Shown: positions 1 through 13,059 of the stretch, in pieces
Layout: each line of letters starts with the position of its first letter
Position numbering within the stretch: position 1 is the stretch's first letter
DNA from: Nephrocerus scutellatus
Taxonomy: Eukaryota; Arthropoda; Insecta; Diptera; Pipunculidae
Assembly: GCA_947095585.1 (NCBI GenBank)
Contig: OX352763.1
Span: 20,819,462-20,883,461 of the forward strand
Direction: 5' to 3'
DNA: 64,000 nt
Notes under the pieces: generated by a model
The model's database searches: none
Told to the model about the DNA's origin: nothing
Seen by the model: the letters and a program-made list of their open reading frames with translations, nothing else
Made by a program: the position numbers and the translations under genes

Positions 1-875
1 ATTTTTCTTAATGTTTGGCGCATTAGTCACACTTTATTATTTGCTAAATGCAGGCTGGAGGCACACTGGCCAATAAAATAACGTGCGGAAAGTGTTGTGA
101 GCCATGGAGTACATACATACGTGCGTGTAAGCCCGAGAAGCAGTTCCGAGGATGAAAAGAAATTGAAGACATTATCTGGCAGAAAAAGTAGTATATCCTG
201 CCAATTGTTCGATTTTTCCTACTTAACCGGAACGTTTCGGTCAAATGACAGATTTTAACTTTGAAGAATGGATTATTTTTGGTTAAAAAAGCCTATTTTA
301 CCATCGACTCAATGAATCGTCGAATCATCAGATCAAAGAAGTTCCCATATCCATATCAACAATTTTCTTAATGATGGTTGTTGATGTTATCTTTAGGTTC
401 CTATAGGATATGAAGACTCTTTACAGTCTAAAGTTATATGTTATATCCGAATGATCCAAAGAAATTACCGCTGAGTTATAAAACAAAAATTAAAATTTTT
501 AATTCAATTTGGAAGATCACTTTAACAGTTACCCAAAAAAAGAAGAACAAAAGAAGAGCGTAGGAAATGTTCTGCGCTTTCATGATACAGCCAACAGTCT
601 CGCATATGAATGGATTCATTGTTGTTGAGTAAGGACAACGAGGACGAAACGCACTCTTAATTTACCACGTTTAGCCGAATAATTAGCGGAGGCCCTAGAT
701 AGGTACACAGGGAGAGTGGTAAACCAACTGCATTTGCGAGGTTCTCGAGTGCGCCATTTTCGTATCACATAACTAGGGAAACCTAATAATGGATATTAAG
801 ATGGTTTTAAATACAGCCTGCAGCGTTCAAATATGAGATCAATTTGATAAACTTGTACTCTGATTGCTCTTTCAG
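1..875. other. non-coding, nothing recognised
   Basis: A+T-rich sequence without a recognisable domain, repeat or RNA. The short open frames have no family-like motifs and look like chance. Confidence 0.5.
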
Positions 876-879
876 ATTG

Positions 880-2770
880 GCAAACTGTTCTCGCCGGACG
901 TCTTCAAAGGTTGTGGGTGAATGTTTCTTTGACATATACCTCATAACAGCTCCTACAAAAGTGTTATGTGGAATACTCCGCTTAACTGCATGGCTGCCCA
1001 CTGCTCAGTGACCCGTGGTGATAGCCATAACTCTGGCAATATTCTTCCGAGTGCTTGATTTCAACTTGGTGTTTTTGCTTTTGCTATAGGATGGCTATAA
1101 CGTTCTTGATATGGCGTCGTTCGTCAGACTGCTCCACCTTAGTTGTGACTTAGAGAAATGTTTCCTTGAATGAGCTCATTAGACAGCTAACTCCTTCCAC
1201 TTTGCCAATTCGTCCGCGCTCTTGTTTCCCTCTTAGTTACTGTGCCCCTACACCTATATTATATATCGAATATCCAGGATTTTGCTGATCGGAGCCAATT
1301 CTTCTTCACACTGTTTCGAGTGGATGATAGTCGCATGAATTGCCTTTATAGAAGACTGGATATCCACACATATGCCAACCCTGTGCGTTAGTGAGCCTTA
1401 TTCACCTGCAGGCCTCACTTATTTGTTTGTTACTGCACCATTCTTCCAGTTTACTCTGTTAGGAAACTTGATACCGAAGAAGGAGTTGAAGCTAAGTTTG
1501 TGGATGCAGTAGTCAGTAGAGGATGGTATCATAGCTTCAGGTACTGACTGCAGTATATCACAGTGCGCGTATGGTCTAATAGCAAACCACCCAGATTCCC
1601 TGAGCCGTACTGCACAGCAAGTTGCAATATATTTGATAAATATGTCGGAAGGTAATAGGTCTAAAATGGAAGCATCAGTCGGACCCGACCGTAAAGTTCC
1701 TGTGATGCCAATTGTTTGTGATCGCTGTTATATGCTGAACTTGGTGACATTGTACTTCCTCTTCGTCGCTGGACACTAGAATAGCACTCAGAATGGGTCA
1801 TATAACAACTGTGTATAGCTAGAGAGCCATTCTTGGTTGGGGCCCTATTTCTCACCAGGGCTTTGAGTGTTGGCAGAGGGCCACACATGCTTTCTTTGCC
1901 CTAAATTTTATGTTTACCTTCCAGCTGAGCTTTCTAGCCACGATTATATATATTTTGCGCTGGGGGTGAGACTGAAACTATTACCATTAAGTTTTAGGTG
2001 GACAATAGACGGTATATTAGATTTTGTGGTGAATATTACCATTTCAGTTTTCCCAGAGTTGACTCGAAGGCCATAGTTGGTTGCTCAGGAGCCATCCTTA
2101 CCCAGAGTCATTTCCATAACTTCGCTAATCATGGAAAGGTACTGACCTAATAGGAGTATTACCACGTAATCTGCGTAAGCAACTATAGTAGTCCTACCTC
2201 CCCCAAATTTTTAGTAAAATTTTATCGATAACCATTCGCCACAGCGAAGGTCAAGTGACTCTCCTTGGGAAGTGGGACTCGGTAATATTGCAGCTACTGA
2301 GGTAAGCATGAATTATCCTGCTACCAAGCGTGGATATGATCCCTTGCGTTAGCAAGTGCTCCACTCTTATCTATGTCAAAGCTTCTCGAATAGCCTCAGT
2401 GCAAATATTGTTGAAAGCTCCTTCCACATCTAGGAAGTTGGTTAGCGTAAACTGTTTGTAGCTCATGGTGTACTTAATCGTTCATACTACCTCATGGAGG
2501 GCCGTTTCTGTGGACATACCCTTGAGATATGAATGATGAAATTTCGATGCTTACGAGACTTCGGATCGTTGCCTGATTTGTTGGTCTAGAATGCGCTCCA
2601 GAGCGTTTAGTAAGAATGCTGAAGACTAAGAGTCCTAAATTCCTTCGCTGATTCATGGATATGAAAACCATCCGAACTCTTCTCCAGTTGCGTAGGCCCT
2701 CGACAAATACAATGCTGATATAACAGCCGTCCAGGAATAGAATGTGGGGGAATGGACCAAGCAAAAGAAG
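880..2770 (-). pseudogene. LINE remnant with RT and RNase H (R1/LOA/I-like), minus strand
   Basis: Decayed pol ORF of an APE-type LINE, read from about 2770 down to 880. In order: an RT entry region recalling LERILDQQIR and STETALHEVV (about 2600-2480); RT motif A read as FLDVEGAFNNICTEAI (about 2435-2385); the catalytic box read as YADY instead of YADD (about 2190-2165); an RNase H segment with DIQSSIKAI (about 1360-1310) and GHSNxEGNKSADELAK (about 1245-1200); and a C-terminal tail with GSHAVKRSIPHN followed, in a shifted frame, by CRSC (about 1015-940). Stops and frameshifts occur throughout and the YADD change alone would abolish activity. RNase H after RT is known from the I, R1 and LOA groups; the exact clade is inferred. 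The tail recurs at 22070-22190. Upstream endonuclease was not seen. Confidence 0.8.
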
Positions 2771-4555
2771 AATGAAAAGATAGGATGATAGTGTTGTACA
2801 CTGAAGTGACTACTTTAAAGAAAAGTAACAGCACTTATTCCAATGCGGATTCTTTATCAGCAAGAAGACTTAAAATTTCGACACATGAGCAAACGCATTG
2901 TAACTATTCCAATTGCGGCTAAATTTGCCAGAAGCAGCTTAACATGCGTTCACGCCTCTACAGTGGAAAAAGCCAAATATTGTTTCTGCCAGTGCCTCAA
3001 AAAGACTTACTTATGAGCAATGCCCCAAATATGACACTTAGATTTGCATTTCTCAAAAATGTGGTCAATAGAAAGGTTATCTAATGAATGGAATCCCTGA
3101 ATTGATTGCCGAATTAACATGAAAGGAGAGCCGCAAAGTTGCGTCGACTAGAGGACTAGTTTGTCTTCTAATATTTCCTCTTAGAACCGTATAACCTTAA
3201 AAAACTGAAATGATTTTTCTTCTGGCCTAATCAAGTTATCATAGCAGTGGTAAATTAGGGTGAAAAGCTCATGAAAGAGGCGACAACCTTCACGTCAGTA
3301 CATAGTGGTTTTGCGTAGATTATGCTGCGATGCACTTGTCGCATTGTCATTTATACCATTGTGCTAGCCAGCAAAAAATGTGTAGCTTATACCGATGTCT
3401 GCCAACGGCTGCAAAACTGAAAAGCCCATCAATGACAGGAATACCTTCGACGGACACGAAATGGCATCTACGAGGGGGTAGCTTGGAGTATTCTTATAAT
3501 CTTTGTAGTAATAATTGCAAAACGTGAGATCTGTGGAAATTGATTTGATTACGAGCGAGTTGCTTGAGAATGAATTGCTTGGGCTTAGCAGCAGTGTAAG
3601 CTGAACGATTGAAATATGTTTTTCCCACTGCAGCGACGACGACGGTCGGCGGTGCGCAGCATTTTATACAGCAGCCATTAAAGGTGATTTATTTCCGGCA
3701 GAGGTACTTGGGGCCAAACTTATTACTTGGGGCTGTTTGGGACGATTACATCACAATCGTCCTGCGATCGTACAAAAGTTCAAGTGTCTTCGGAATATGA
3801 GTTTGATAGTGTCTGTGAGGTGTAAGTGTGTGGTATGAGGTGTGTGGTCGGCGGTGTCTGGTGAGAGGTGTGGGGTCGGCGGTGTGAGGTGTTGTCGGAG
3901 GTGTAAGGTGTGAGGCGTGAGGTTCAAGATATGAGGCGGGACAACCACAACTAATAAAACGATTGTACAACTGACATGTGAACATTGCATTGCTATCACA
4001 AATCTCACAGGAATTCACTTAGATGTAAGCATTTTAGGCGATTTTCATTTGGAGATCCAAATGGCCGTTTTTTGTTTGGCGCCAAATGCGCGTTAGCTGC
4101 ATAATAAATTATCCCGGCGCGCATATGTCTTGCATTAGAAGTCAAAGTCAGTGCCCCAAATAGGCGTGATAACCCTTTCGTTGATGTTTATTGATTGTAG
4201 TCAACGAGGTGAGAATGTATTACTTGACGAAGTTTTGCCATCGGGTTGGTTGATGTAATTTGCATTCGACTGAAGATATTCTTTGGCGTCTGTGTGATTC
4301 AGCTTTGGGTATTTTGCATATAAACGTAAAACAAAAACTTTCGTTTTTCATTGGTTGGGATATTTCTGAGACCTAGTTACAATTGGTATGATAGTAGTGA
4401 AAAACTTACAACAAAGATCATAAGAACTTAGAAATGATGATTATAAACTTTCCATTTGATAACGTATCACGCACTTTTCATAAATAAATCGACTCCAGCT
4501 GACGGTCATAAAAACTGAGATCGAAATTCTCAAGAAAAGAAGTAGTCTCCCTATA
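2771..4555. other. non-coding, no element recognised
   Basis: No recognised gene. The 3330-4020 segment has overlapping small frames on both strands, but these follow a G/T-rich low-complexity tract rather than a domain. Upstream LINE parts may be present in 2771-3200 but could not be aligned by eye. Confidence 0.4.
3805..3935. repeat. GTG/GAGGTGT-rich degenerate simple repeat
   Basis: Repeats variants of gtgtgaggtg, gtcggcggtgt and ggtgtgag. On the minus strand it yields Pro/Thr/His-rich chance peptides, which explains the two overlapping ORFs there. Confidence 0.75.
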
Positions 4556-4559
4556 TTCT

Positions 4560-6090
4560 AAGGAACCATACGAGTAGGTCAGCGAAATTCTTAGAGCATA
4601 TCATTGCAGGATAAGCTACGAAGATGGAAGGAGCACTTCGAACTGGTATTTTACCGGCAGTGTCCCTGTACTTGGAAGCTTCAAATTCCCGAATATATAC
4701 CGGACCTCCCCGCATTCCATTTAAAGAACTTAAAAAAAATCAAAGATGTGGGAATTGATAGAATCTCTAATGAATGATTTTTTCAAGTAAGCCCCAGCAG
4801 ATACATATACAGAGTGAAAGCGTGGGAATTCAAATTTTTAAAATTGTCATGTTTACAAATAGGGAAACCTGATAGTATATTCGAGAGACATTTGTGTACT
4901 TTCCGCGCTGTCCAGACAAACACCTAGAATATTTCTGGAACGATCAATAGTCATCTATAGATTCCACTCTCAGTGCTGAACAAGCAGGCTTCCGCGCCTA
5001 TATAGTGCTGCATCTATATAAATAAAAATGAAATGCTGTTCGTTGGGAAGCGCATCACTCGATAACGCCTGGATTTATTTGGCTCATTTTTATTTTAAAA
5101 TGTTCATCAGAGTTCGAGTAAGGCTTAGACAAAAAGAAAAATGGTCAATGTTCGATGGGTAATTGGAAAATTCGGGAAAAACGAAAGTGCTTTTTCCATT
5201 GGATTTTTGTATGAACTCAAGACCATAACTAACGATTCGAACACTTATATTTTTTGCCGATATATAGTTTTCTGGGTGGCTGAGTTGGTCAATGTGTAGA
5301 CGGAGGTCAGTGGGTTGGTGGTCAGTTGGTGGGTGGCATGGGTTCAGTGGGATGGAGCAACCGGGAAACGTCGGGTATTTCTGCTAGTTAAACATTAAAA
5401 ACCTTGCTAATAATTCTTGAACAATGCGTCGTATTAAGATCTCCGCTTCACTTACTCTTCATAGATTTTAAGAAGGCGTTTATAAGTATAAGCCGGAATT
5501 CCATCTGGCATACTTTTTTCAAGACAGGTATCTTTAAAAATCTAAAAGCTAGTAGTATTATACAGGCTAAATACGAGCGTGCTTATTGCCACATCTTACA
5601 AAAAGAACAGATATCGGTTAACTTTGCAATTCAATATGGGGTTCCACAAGGCTGCTCACTGTGACCACTCTTATTTTAGTGGTAATTGGAGCAATAACAA
5701 TACATTGGACAAGGACATCCACCATAAAAGCACTTGCTGACGATATGTGCTTTCATTCGCTCCGAAATATAGAACAAGACAAATGGCTCTTAGTTTAGAA
5801 GCCGAAGCAAGAATAGTCAGACAAATCATAGACACTTCGAAAATAAAACCTTCGGGATTTCAGATTCCACCTTTCACATGCGAAAAAGGTCGAGCAAATC
5901 GACTGTTTTCTTTATTTAGTAAGCCTCGTCTCGGCAGACGGTGGCGGCACTAAACTTGATGTATACTGCAAAAGCTACTAAGTATGGCATAGGTATCGAA
6001 AAGCAATGTTACAAGCACGCGAATGACTTTTTCGTCGCAATGTAGAATCAGTACTTGAGCGCTGACTACCATTGTCATAAGAAAGAAAGC
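4560..6090 (+). pseudogene. LINE family B remnant (RTE-like RT), split by a Helitron
   Basis: Reverse transcriptase remnant of an APE-type LINE. The pre-RT linker reads LRRWKEHFELVF at about 4610. RT motifs follow: EQAGFRAY (about 4978), then after the insertion IILEQCV, motif A LFIDFKKAF with its aspartate codon at 5464-5466, GVPQGCSL (about 5640), and an ALADDMC version of the catalytic box with aspartates at 5739-5744. A thumb-like SADGGxTKLDV (about 5930) and RNVESVL (about 6035) close it. Catalytic aspartates survive, but the reading frame is broken many times and no 3' end is seen. Residues 5013-5387 are a foreign element. The same family occurs at 20690-21430 (+) and 32985-33900 (-). 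RTE-like assignment is by motif memory, not by search. Confidence 0.8.
5013..5387 (+). mobile_element. non-autonomous Helitron-like element nested in a LINE
   Basis: A 375-bp element beginning TCTATATAAATAAAAATG and ending gggtatttctgCTAG. It has the three Helitron hallmarks: 5' TC, 3' CTAG preceded about 10 bp upstream by a short GC hairpin (ccgg at 5361 pairing with tcgg at 5371 with one G-T wobble), and insertion between host A (5012) and T (5388) with no target duplication. The LINE RT reads EQAGFRAY before it and resumes with IILEQCV after it, so both junctions are independently supported. It encodes no Rep/helicase and would have moved in trans. Confidence 0.82.
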
Positions 6091-7100
6091 GACTTAGAAA
6101 GGGTTTTTCTTGTCAAGGTTAGGTACTTAGCACTCTACCCTTTTGTGTTTTACACGGTGTTTTTGTAGCAATTTCAAAAACTTTCCAGAAAATACGTTAT
6201 GAATCGCGCTGTCCAAGTTTGTACTATTCACTGTACGTGAGATAACCATTCTTCCAAGATTTACCAAGCACCAAGAGCACCTTTGAGAGGTAAACTTCAT
6301 GATGTCCATCCCGACTAAAATGTTTTTCTTTACAGAGAAGCAACGTAATACTGAATAAGATAACGTACTTTTTATGAGGTATTCCTTAAGAGACAATATG
6401 GCAAAGTCTCAGGCAGTTCAAAGACCTTCTTTTTCATGAAGTTTATGCATGTTGTTGGTGTTAGTCGTAAGCAGTTTTGACAAAAGAATAAATTTCCACT
6501 GGAGTATAGAGTATAGTAAAGAGGATAATGTGCTCTTCCTGTTGCAATTGACATAGCAAATCTGTCAATGCCTCTAAAGATCGAAAGCGAACTTCGAGAG
6601 ATGTTTGGAAGTCTCAAATTCGCCCAGGCAGAGCTCTGGACTTATACAGTGACTGCTCGTATAATGAATGAGTGTTGTAATTCAGTTATTTGATTGAATA
6701 GATGGACCAGCAATAAATCTCAGTACTTGGTGTTTACTCCGCGATTGTTAGTCGATGTGGGTACAAGTTGTACCAGTATCATGAATTACAGAGGAAAGCA
6801 AATTCTGATTCAGGCGTAAGGGAAAGTTTCGCTGAGTCGATTTAGAGTTTTGTGCTGGATCCAGGGGTTATTATATCGGCACAATAATATCATTTCCATG
6901 CGGCGAAGCAATTTTCACCGGATTCGGAAGCAAATCATATTTAAAAAACTCAAAATTGATGTCTTTTAATATTCGTTTAAGTTGAGTTCATACTCATACC
7001 AGGTAAATGTCACTGGAATTTAATCCGACGTAATAATCTCTTTGGTTTCTAGAGTTTACATAAATGGCTGCTCCGACTTCGAAAATAAATGGAAATACGG
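6091..7100. other. non-coding, no firm element
   Basis: Two adjacent minus-strand frames (6127-6396 and 6372-6617) have no motif I recognise. Around 6740-6790 a plus-strand read VDVGTSCTSI faintly recalls a retroviral-type protease active site but lacks support. Confidence 0.35.
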
Positions 7101-9245
7101 AAGTCTTAGGGTTAAGTAATCTCAATTATATTTTGATATTTCAAGGCATTCAAGCTCTCATATATAATGTATGTGGCCAGAGGACAAGTTGATCTAAAGG
7201 TGCCAATAAAACCGACACAAATCGATCGATTTACGACAACATCAACAGATCAAAATCTGCGTTGTCGTCCTAGAAAGTTTCTTCAGGAAGTATCTGCTAC
7301 TTCGCTTGGAATATGTGAAATAAAATGCATCAGGTATAACACATATTCACACACACACACACATTCCACACCCACAAACGTAGCACACTTAACGGGCACT
7401 TGATCCATCGGATGTCGGGCAAGACAAACGCAACATGACAACGAAAAGATTCGACTTCTGCTCCTTTGTGACACGGTGTGTAGCGACATCTGCATAATGA
7501 TTCACAGCGCTTCGACTTCGGCTTCGCATCATCGATTGTCTCCGCCTGCTCTACATAACAATCACCGTCAGTCAGTCATCACTGAAGAATCAAATTCTCT
7601 CGACCAATTTGGAAGATGAGTGATTGATGGTTAGGACTTTGCATATATGAGACGAAAAAGCGGCTTTGAACAGAGGCAAAAATCCGTCCAAGTTACATTT
7701 GCCGGATGCGGTGATGTTGGCAACCAAAAGGTGTGAGGAGAAACACAAAACAACCAGTCAGTCCATGGCAGTGTGCAATTCGATGGGCCTCTGGTGACAG
7801 TTTACCTGAAATCTTCCTCAATTATTCCTCTTGTCTGACCCGTCCGACCGTGCACTTTAGCACTAAAGATATTGCAAAGTTCGCGCTCCACAAATCCCCA
7901 GATTGTGTCAAAGTGGCCATTGTATTCAAATTTCATCAATCGATGGTTCTTCTGTCCGTAAGTTTGAATAATTGGGCTCTCCGCCTGGCCCGTCGTCGTC
8001 GTCGTCGTTGTCGTCGTCGTCGCATCACTGGTTGGATTGGATGGAGCTTGAAAATCGAAATTCGATTCACTGTGTCCGTTCCATTTGGTTCCAGGAAATT
8101 TGACTTTTTTTTTTTTGGCAAATGGCAGAGTGTTGTAATTTTGGTGCCAGTAGCCTCCGTGATGCAATGCATAGTCCTGACGAATGAATGTGTGACAGCA
8201 AGATGACATTCATTGTCGCACCTTTTTTGCGGCGCGCGGCTACATACATACATGCGAGTGTGTATAAATGACGGCAGGTGGAATACAAATGTTCACAGAA
8301 AGATGCAGGCGAGGAACAATAACTGTACTGTGAATATTTTAGGCACAAAATGCTGGATGAACATTGGAAGGGCAAAAAAGGGTTTCTCGCCGACATCACC
8401 CTTGAGGTGTCCGAAACGACTGCCATTAGGGCCACTTGAAATGCAAAGCTTCACGCTTTTTTGCTGCAGCACAGATCGGACGCACCTCGAAGGCACCGTC
8501 GTTCCATGATGGATTACGCCCAAAATTTAATTCAGATTCGACCTGTTCTACGTTTGAAAAGAAACAAATAAATGCGGCCAAGTGGTCAGAGGGTCGGTTG
8601 GTCGGACGGTCGCAAGTAGTGGATTTGGTGTTTCGGGTTAATATGCCAGCTCTGACGTTTTGGCGTATCCAATCAGCGATGCAAAGTTGCCAGTATTCAG
8701 CGAAATTAAGTTCGCGCGGAAAATTTCACATTTGTTTTAATTGTCTCTCTCGTACGTCCGTTCGTCCGTCGGGTCGCGCGTCACAGTAACACAAGCTGAC
8801 TGACAGAATTCCTTTCATCTGAATGAGGGCAATGTCCGGGGTGACCGCTCTGTGGCCGAGTGAGAAATTGCACGCACATTAATTTCACTCGATGCGGCGG
8901 CTTTGTTTTAAAAACTGACTGTTCAACGTGGCGGTGTTAACCAAGAAACCAAAATATTACACTTTTTTTCGCTTTGGCGATGATCATTAATTAAAATTCC
9001 GACATAATTTGACATGGTGGTGGTACCGTTAGGTTTCATCTGTCAGAAGCGCTTGGTGTAGTCTGTATAGAGCATAATGAAGTGCATATTAGCATTTAAG
9101 TGTTGCGGTACCTGGGGGAATATTTTCTTTAAATCAAAAGAAGAAGATTGCAAAAACACAGATGATGACCAACAGGAACAATCTTCATAAGAAAAAAGGC
9201 ACAGGGGGTGGATTTAATTAAATGAAGGTATTTAAAGCATTGATT
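7101..9245. other. TE-poor, CpG-richer non-coding block
   Basis: No transposon motifs. Long open frames on both strands (7733-8206 +, 7802-8209 -, 8067-8435 -) overlap a GTC/GAC trinucleotide run and show no domain, so I do not call genes. The texture resembles intronic or intergenic fly DNA with possible regulatory content. A (CA)n run lies near 7350. Confidence 0.4.
7990..8022. repeat. (GTC)n trinucleotide microsatellite
   Basis: An uninterrupted series of gtc triplets with one gtt. It gives Arg-, Thr- or Asp-rich chance frames on both strands, which explains the overlapping ORFs in this part of the window. Confidence 0.9.
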
Positions 9246-9249
9246 AGAT

Positions 9250-11135
9250 GGAAAAGAGAACTGATAGGCAGTAGTCGTAGAGATCGGTACGACTGGTTTG
9301 ATGACGAATGTAAGCTAGCGACTGAACGTAAGAATGTTGCGTACCGAGCAATGCAACAATCTCATAGAACGTGGAACGAGAAGATGAATATAAGGAGCTC
9401 AGAAGATATGAAAAAATAGTTTACGGGCGAAAGAAAGCAGCCTTGGAGATGAATCTCGTCCGTGAACTAGATCAGCACAGAGAGCGAGGACCGCACCAGG
9501 CGCACCAGTATGACGCAATGTACACCGCGTTGCACATACTGCAAAGAAAAAGAGGGTAATCTGATCGCCGATCTCAAAGGCATCTCAGAGCGATGGGAAG
9601 GGCACGTTCATGAGTTGCTAAATGGCCGGCTAAATGAGGAATTGGAGACTCCACCAATGACCGAAGACCACACAATGCTGCCGCCACCAAGCATAGACGA
9701 AGTTAGCAGAGCGATAAATCAGCTCAAAAATAATAAGGCCCCAGGATCTTATGGTATTCCAGCGGAGCAGATAAGCTCAGGATGATCCGCAATACACCAA
9801 GCAAATAATGAACTAATAGTGGAATTATGGCAGGAAGAAGCGTTGCCAGAAGACTAGCGAAGAGGTATCCTGTACCCAACACATAAGAAAGGAGATATCA
9901 CAACATGCAGCAATTATCGTGGTATAACGTTGTTGAGTATAAGTATAAGTTTTCTCCTCTATCCTACAAGATAGGATAGCCCCATAAGCTAAAGTCATCA
10001 TTGGTCCATACCAGTGTGGCTTCATCCCAGGCAAATTAACAACTGATCACATTTACGCACTTAGGCAGTTGATTGATAAATGTCTAGAGTTTCAAAACTT
10101 ACTGCACCATGTTTTTATAGACTGTAAAGCCGCCTTTAATAGCATAGCCAGAGTCGGACTTCATAAGGCCATGGGAGAATTCGGCATCCCAAATAAACTG
10201 ACACGACTATTTAGGTTGTCCATCACCAATGTTGTAAGCCAAGTAAAAATATCCGGATCACTATCAAGCCCATCAACATCTATAACGGGCTCAGGCAAGG
10301 TGATGGACTGGCCTGCATCCTCTTCAACCTGGCGTTGGAGAAAGTGAACCGAGACTCTGACGTAACGGCGAGAGAAACAATCCTGTAAAAGTCAATTCAG
10401 ATACTGGCTTACGCAGACGATATTGACATCTTTGGTAGAAAGCGAAGGAGGGCCGTACAGGAATCTTTCATCCAGATCGAGCGGGCGGCATCTGGAGCTG
10501 CACATAATTGAGAGAAAAACAAAGTACATGGTGGCCACGTCTGCGAGTAGAAGATACAAAATTGGTCCCGCAATTAGAATAGTAGAGCGTGAATTTGAAG
10601 TAGTGCAATCCTCTAGCTATCTCTGGTTAACTGTAGCAGCCGATAACAGCATGGAACGAGAAATACGCGAACGGTTGCTCAAAGCGAACAAAGCCAAATT
10701 TAGTCTGTCTGTTCTGTTCTGTTCAAATCCAGGAATTTAACCATGACATCCAACCTGCTGGTGTATAAGACCAAATGGATCCGAGACTTGGGTGCTTAGA
10801 ATAAAACATTTTGACTTCTTAGCCTCATTCGATAGAAAAGTCTTACGGAGAATTGTTGGCCCAGTATGTAAGGAAGGGTGATTCCGGATTCGAAATCGTG
10901 AAGAGAATTAAGCTCGGTAGGCTTCGGAGGGCAGTGAAGAGGATCCTGCTCAGAAAGTCCTTTGCGTTATGATTTATGGAACACGAAAGCAAGGCCGGCA
11001 CAGCCTACGCTGGCATAGACCAGGACGCCCAGAGTTTATGGATGCCAAACTCACTCGAAATCGGGACCTTTTGCTGAGGTCAGGACCGAACACCGGTTGT
11101 AGAGTCAATGATGATGATGACAAAAAATTAACTTA
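9250..11135 (+). pseudogene. LINE family A, nearly complete RT half with 3' end
   Basis: The best family A copy. Linker: YDWFDDECKLATERKNVAY (about 9288) and RKKAALEMNLVRELDQ (about 9430). Entry to RT: LKNNKAPGSYGIPAEQI (about 9725), then PTHKKGDITTCSNYRGITLL across a frame. RT motif A VFIDCKAAFNS with its aspartate at 10120-10122, VKISGSLS, GLRQGDGLA in a shifted frame (about 10285), catalytic YADD intact at 10410-10421, and IERKTKYMVATSASRR. Thumb/C-terminus: VLRRIVGPVC (about 10845) and a truncated KRIKLGRL (about 10905). The 3' end has ctcgaaatcgggacc and closes with an ATGATGATGATGA tract at about 11108-11120, a short-repeat tail typical of RTE-type LINEs. Active-site residues remain but at least six frame breaks make it inactive. 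The endonuclease is missing (5' truncation). Confidence 0.85.
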
Positions 11136-13055
11136 ATATTAAAGGGCTTGACAAACGAGCAATAAGTAATATGCGACAACTGTACGAGGGTTCCTTTTCA
11201 TATGTTATTTAGCGATCTTATAAACGGTATATTGCGTTGACACGTCTCAAAAAATCTATCGGGACATAATTTATTATGATTTACAGAGCCGTTTAAGTGG
11301 ATGGAAAAAATCAAACCATAGTAATTCCTGTGATAATGCTCCATCATTGACAATCAATAGATGAGCAGCCAATATAATCATGGACTTGTTTTTCCGTGAT
11401 TCCTTTAAAATTATATTCAAGATATGGGGCTTTTGTATAACCACATGATGAAGTTAGAAATTAGGAACTCATCCCAGACAACGATCGAGGAATATGAAAT
11501 CTCGTTTCTAAAATTGTTTCGGTACGATTGGCTCACTATTCCGATGATTAGCTGGATGAAAAAGTGCATAAATCGTTTAGGAAAATTAAAAAAAAAGTCA
11601 GACAACATGAACCGTCTTCTCTCTGAAAAAACTCACAAACTCGCAATACTTCTACAGCAACCCTTGCCAACCCTTCTAATCTTAACTCTTCAGTTTACGT
11701 TACTTTACTTACATACTCCTATGGACGAAAATCTCGTAACCATAACCTCAATTTACCATTTTACCACCACTTGATAAGCCATAGTTGCGACTTTACCCTC
11801 TGTTTGAATAGTTTTTTCTGTAATTAAGACTCTAAACTTTGAATCCGGTCATCGCTGGTGAGGTGAGTTATACGTTATGACTGCTAAAAAATTTGCTTTA
11901 TTCCTCTACTTGACCTATAATCACCACTTAATTTCGCTTAATTAAAATAAACGATCAACAGTGATTGCAAAAAATGCCCCCATTATGTACCTACATATAA
12001 TTATATTAATAGGTATGCGACTCGATAACCGAGAAACCGAGTGGGTCAGCTGCACGTACTTGTATGAGAAGCGATCAGAATTAAACGATCACAAACGGAT
12101 CGCCGGCTCGCGGCTAATGACGATTTATCATCGATAAACTGAAATAAATTTCGTCACGGCCGTCACGGCATGACTCGTCGTCGTTGATTCGCGACCGTCA
12201 AGAGTTTCTTGCTTGAATTTTGAGTTTATTTACAGACCACCATGATGAGCTATAAATTACGAGTGAAGTAAAGCTGGCAATAATCGTGATAATCCATAGC
12301 AGCTAGCGAATCAGTGGCAACTCTATTATTGATGGCAAAAAGCAACAAAACAACAAAAATTGAGAAAAACTACAATAGGAAAAATATTCTAATAACCTGG
12401 TACGGTTAGTATACATCACTCCTCTGCCTTTGCACATTCAGATGAGATCTTTCTACTACTACTTCACTGCGCGACAGACAAAATCACCATCGTTATAATA
12501 TTTCGGTTTGTTGTTAACTAAGGCAACACGTAGATAATAACAACTGCCTTGATAAATTAGTTCTCAGAACTTCATTTGCTGACATCAAACGAATAGAGCA
12601 AACCATCCCGTATCACTCCTTCATCTTTGCCATAAACATACAACACACACGGAATAAAGGACATCATGCCACATATGATGTCGCATGTCGTAGAAAAAAT
12701 AATGTTCCATTAATGAACGATGAAGTGTGTCCGTCTGCCCATTTGAACAGATTTCCTGTTTCTTTACGGTTTTCTTGTGTTATAAGACTTCAGGAAAACC
12801 ACCAATAACAAAAGAAAAAACACAGTCCTAGTACACTTTACCTAACCCACATTTATTTCGGTCAAGTGGACAATAACATTCTAAACATATTTGAAGGACA
12901 ATTTAATAATCTCCCAGAATAACTTTACATAGCTATGAAGAACGACAAGTTTCCAGCAAACAGCCTCCTCTCTTTGGTACTCGTACTTTAGTAATAAACG
13001 AATTTTATCATTTCCAGCTTTGCTGCTTCTATATTTCCAGATAAGAAATGTAAGA
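11136..13055. other. non-coding, nothing recognised
   Basis: A+T-rich DNA. The 116-codon plus-strand frame at 11424-11774 has no recognised domain and overlaps an opposing frame. No repeats shared with other parts of the window were noticed. Confidence 0.45.
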
Positions 13056-13059
13056 CTCC

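Noticed and set aside
6740..6800. VDVGTSCTSI resembling a retroviral aspartic protease site
   Set aside because: Single short motif, G replaced context, no flanking gag/pol homology.
7733..8435. Long overlapping ORFs (157, 135, 122 codons) on both strands
   Set aside because: Driven by a GTC trinucleotide run and CpG-rich DNA; no domain, no family-like motif, mutually exclusive frames.
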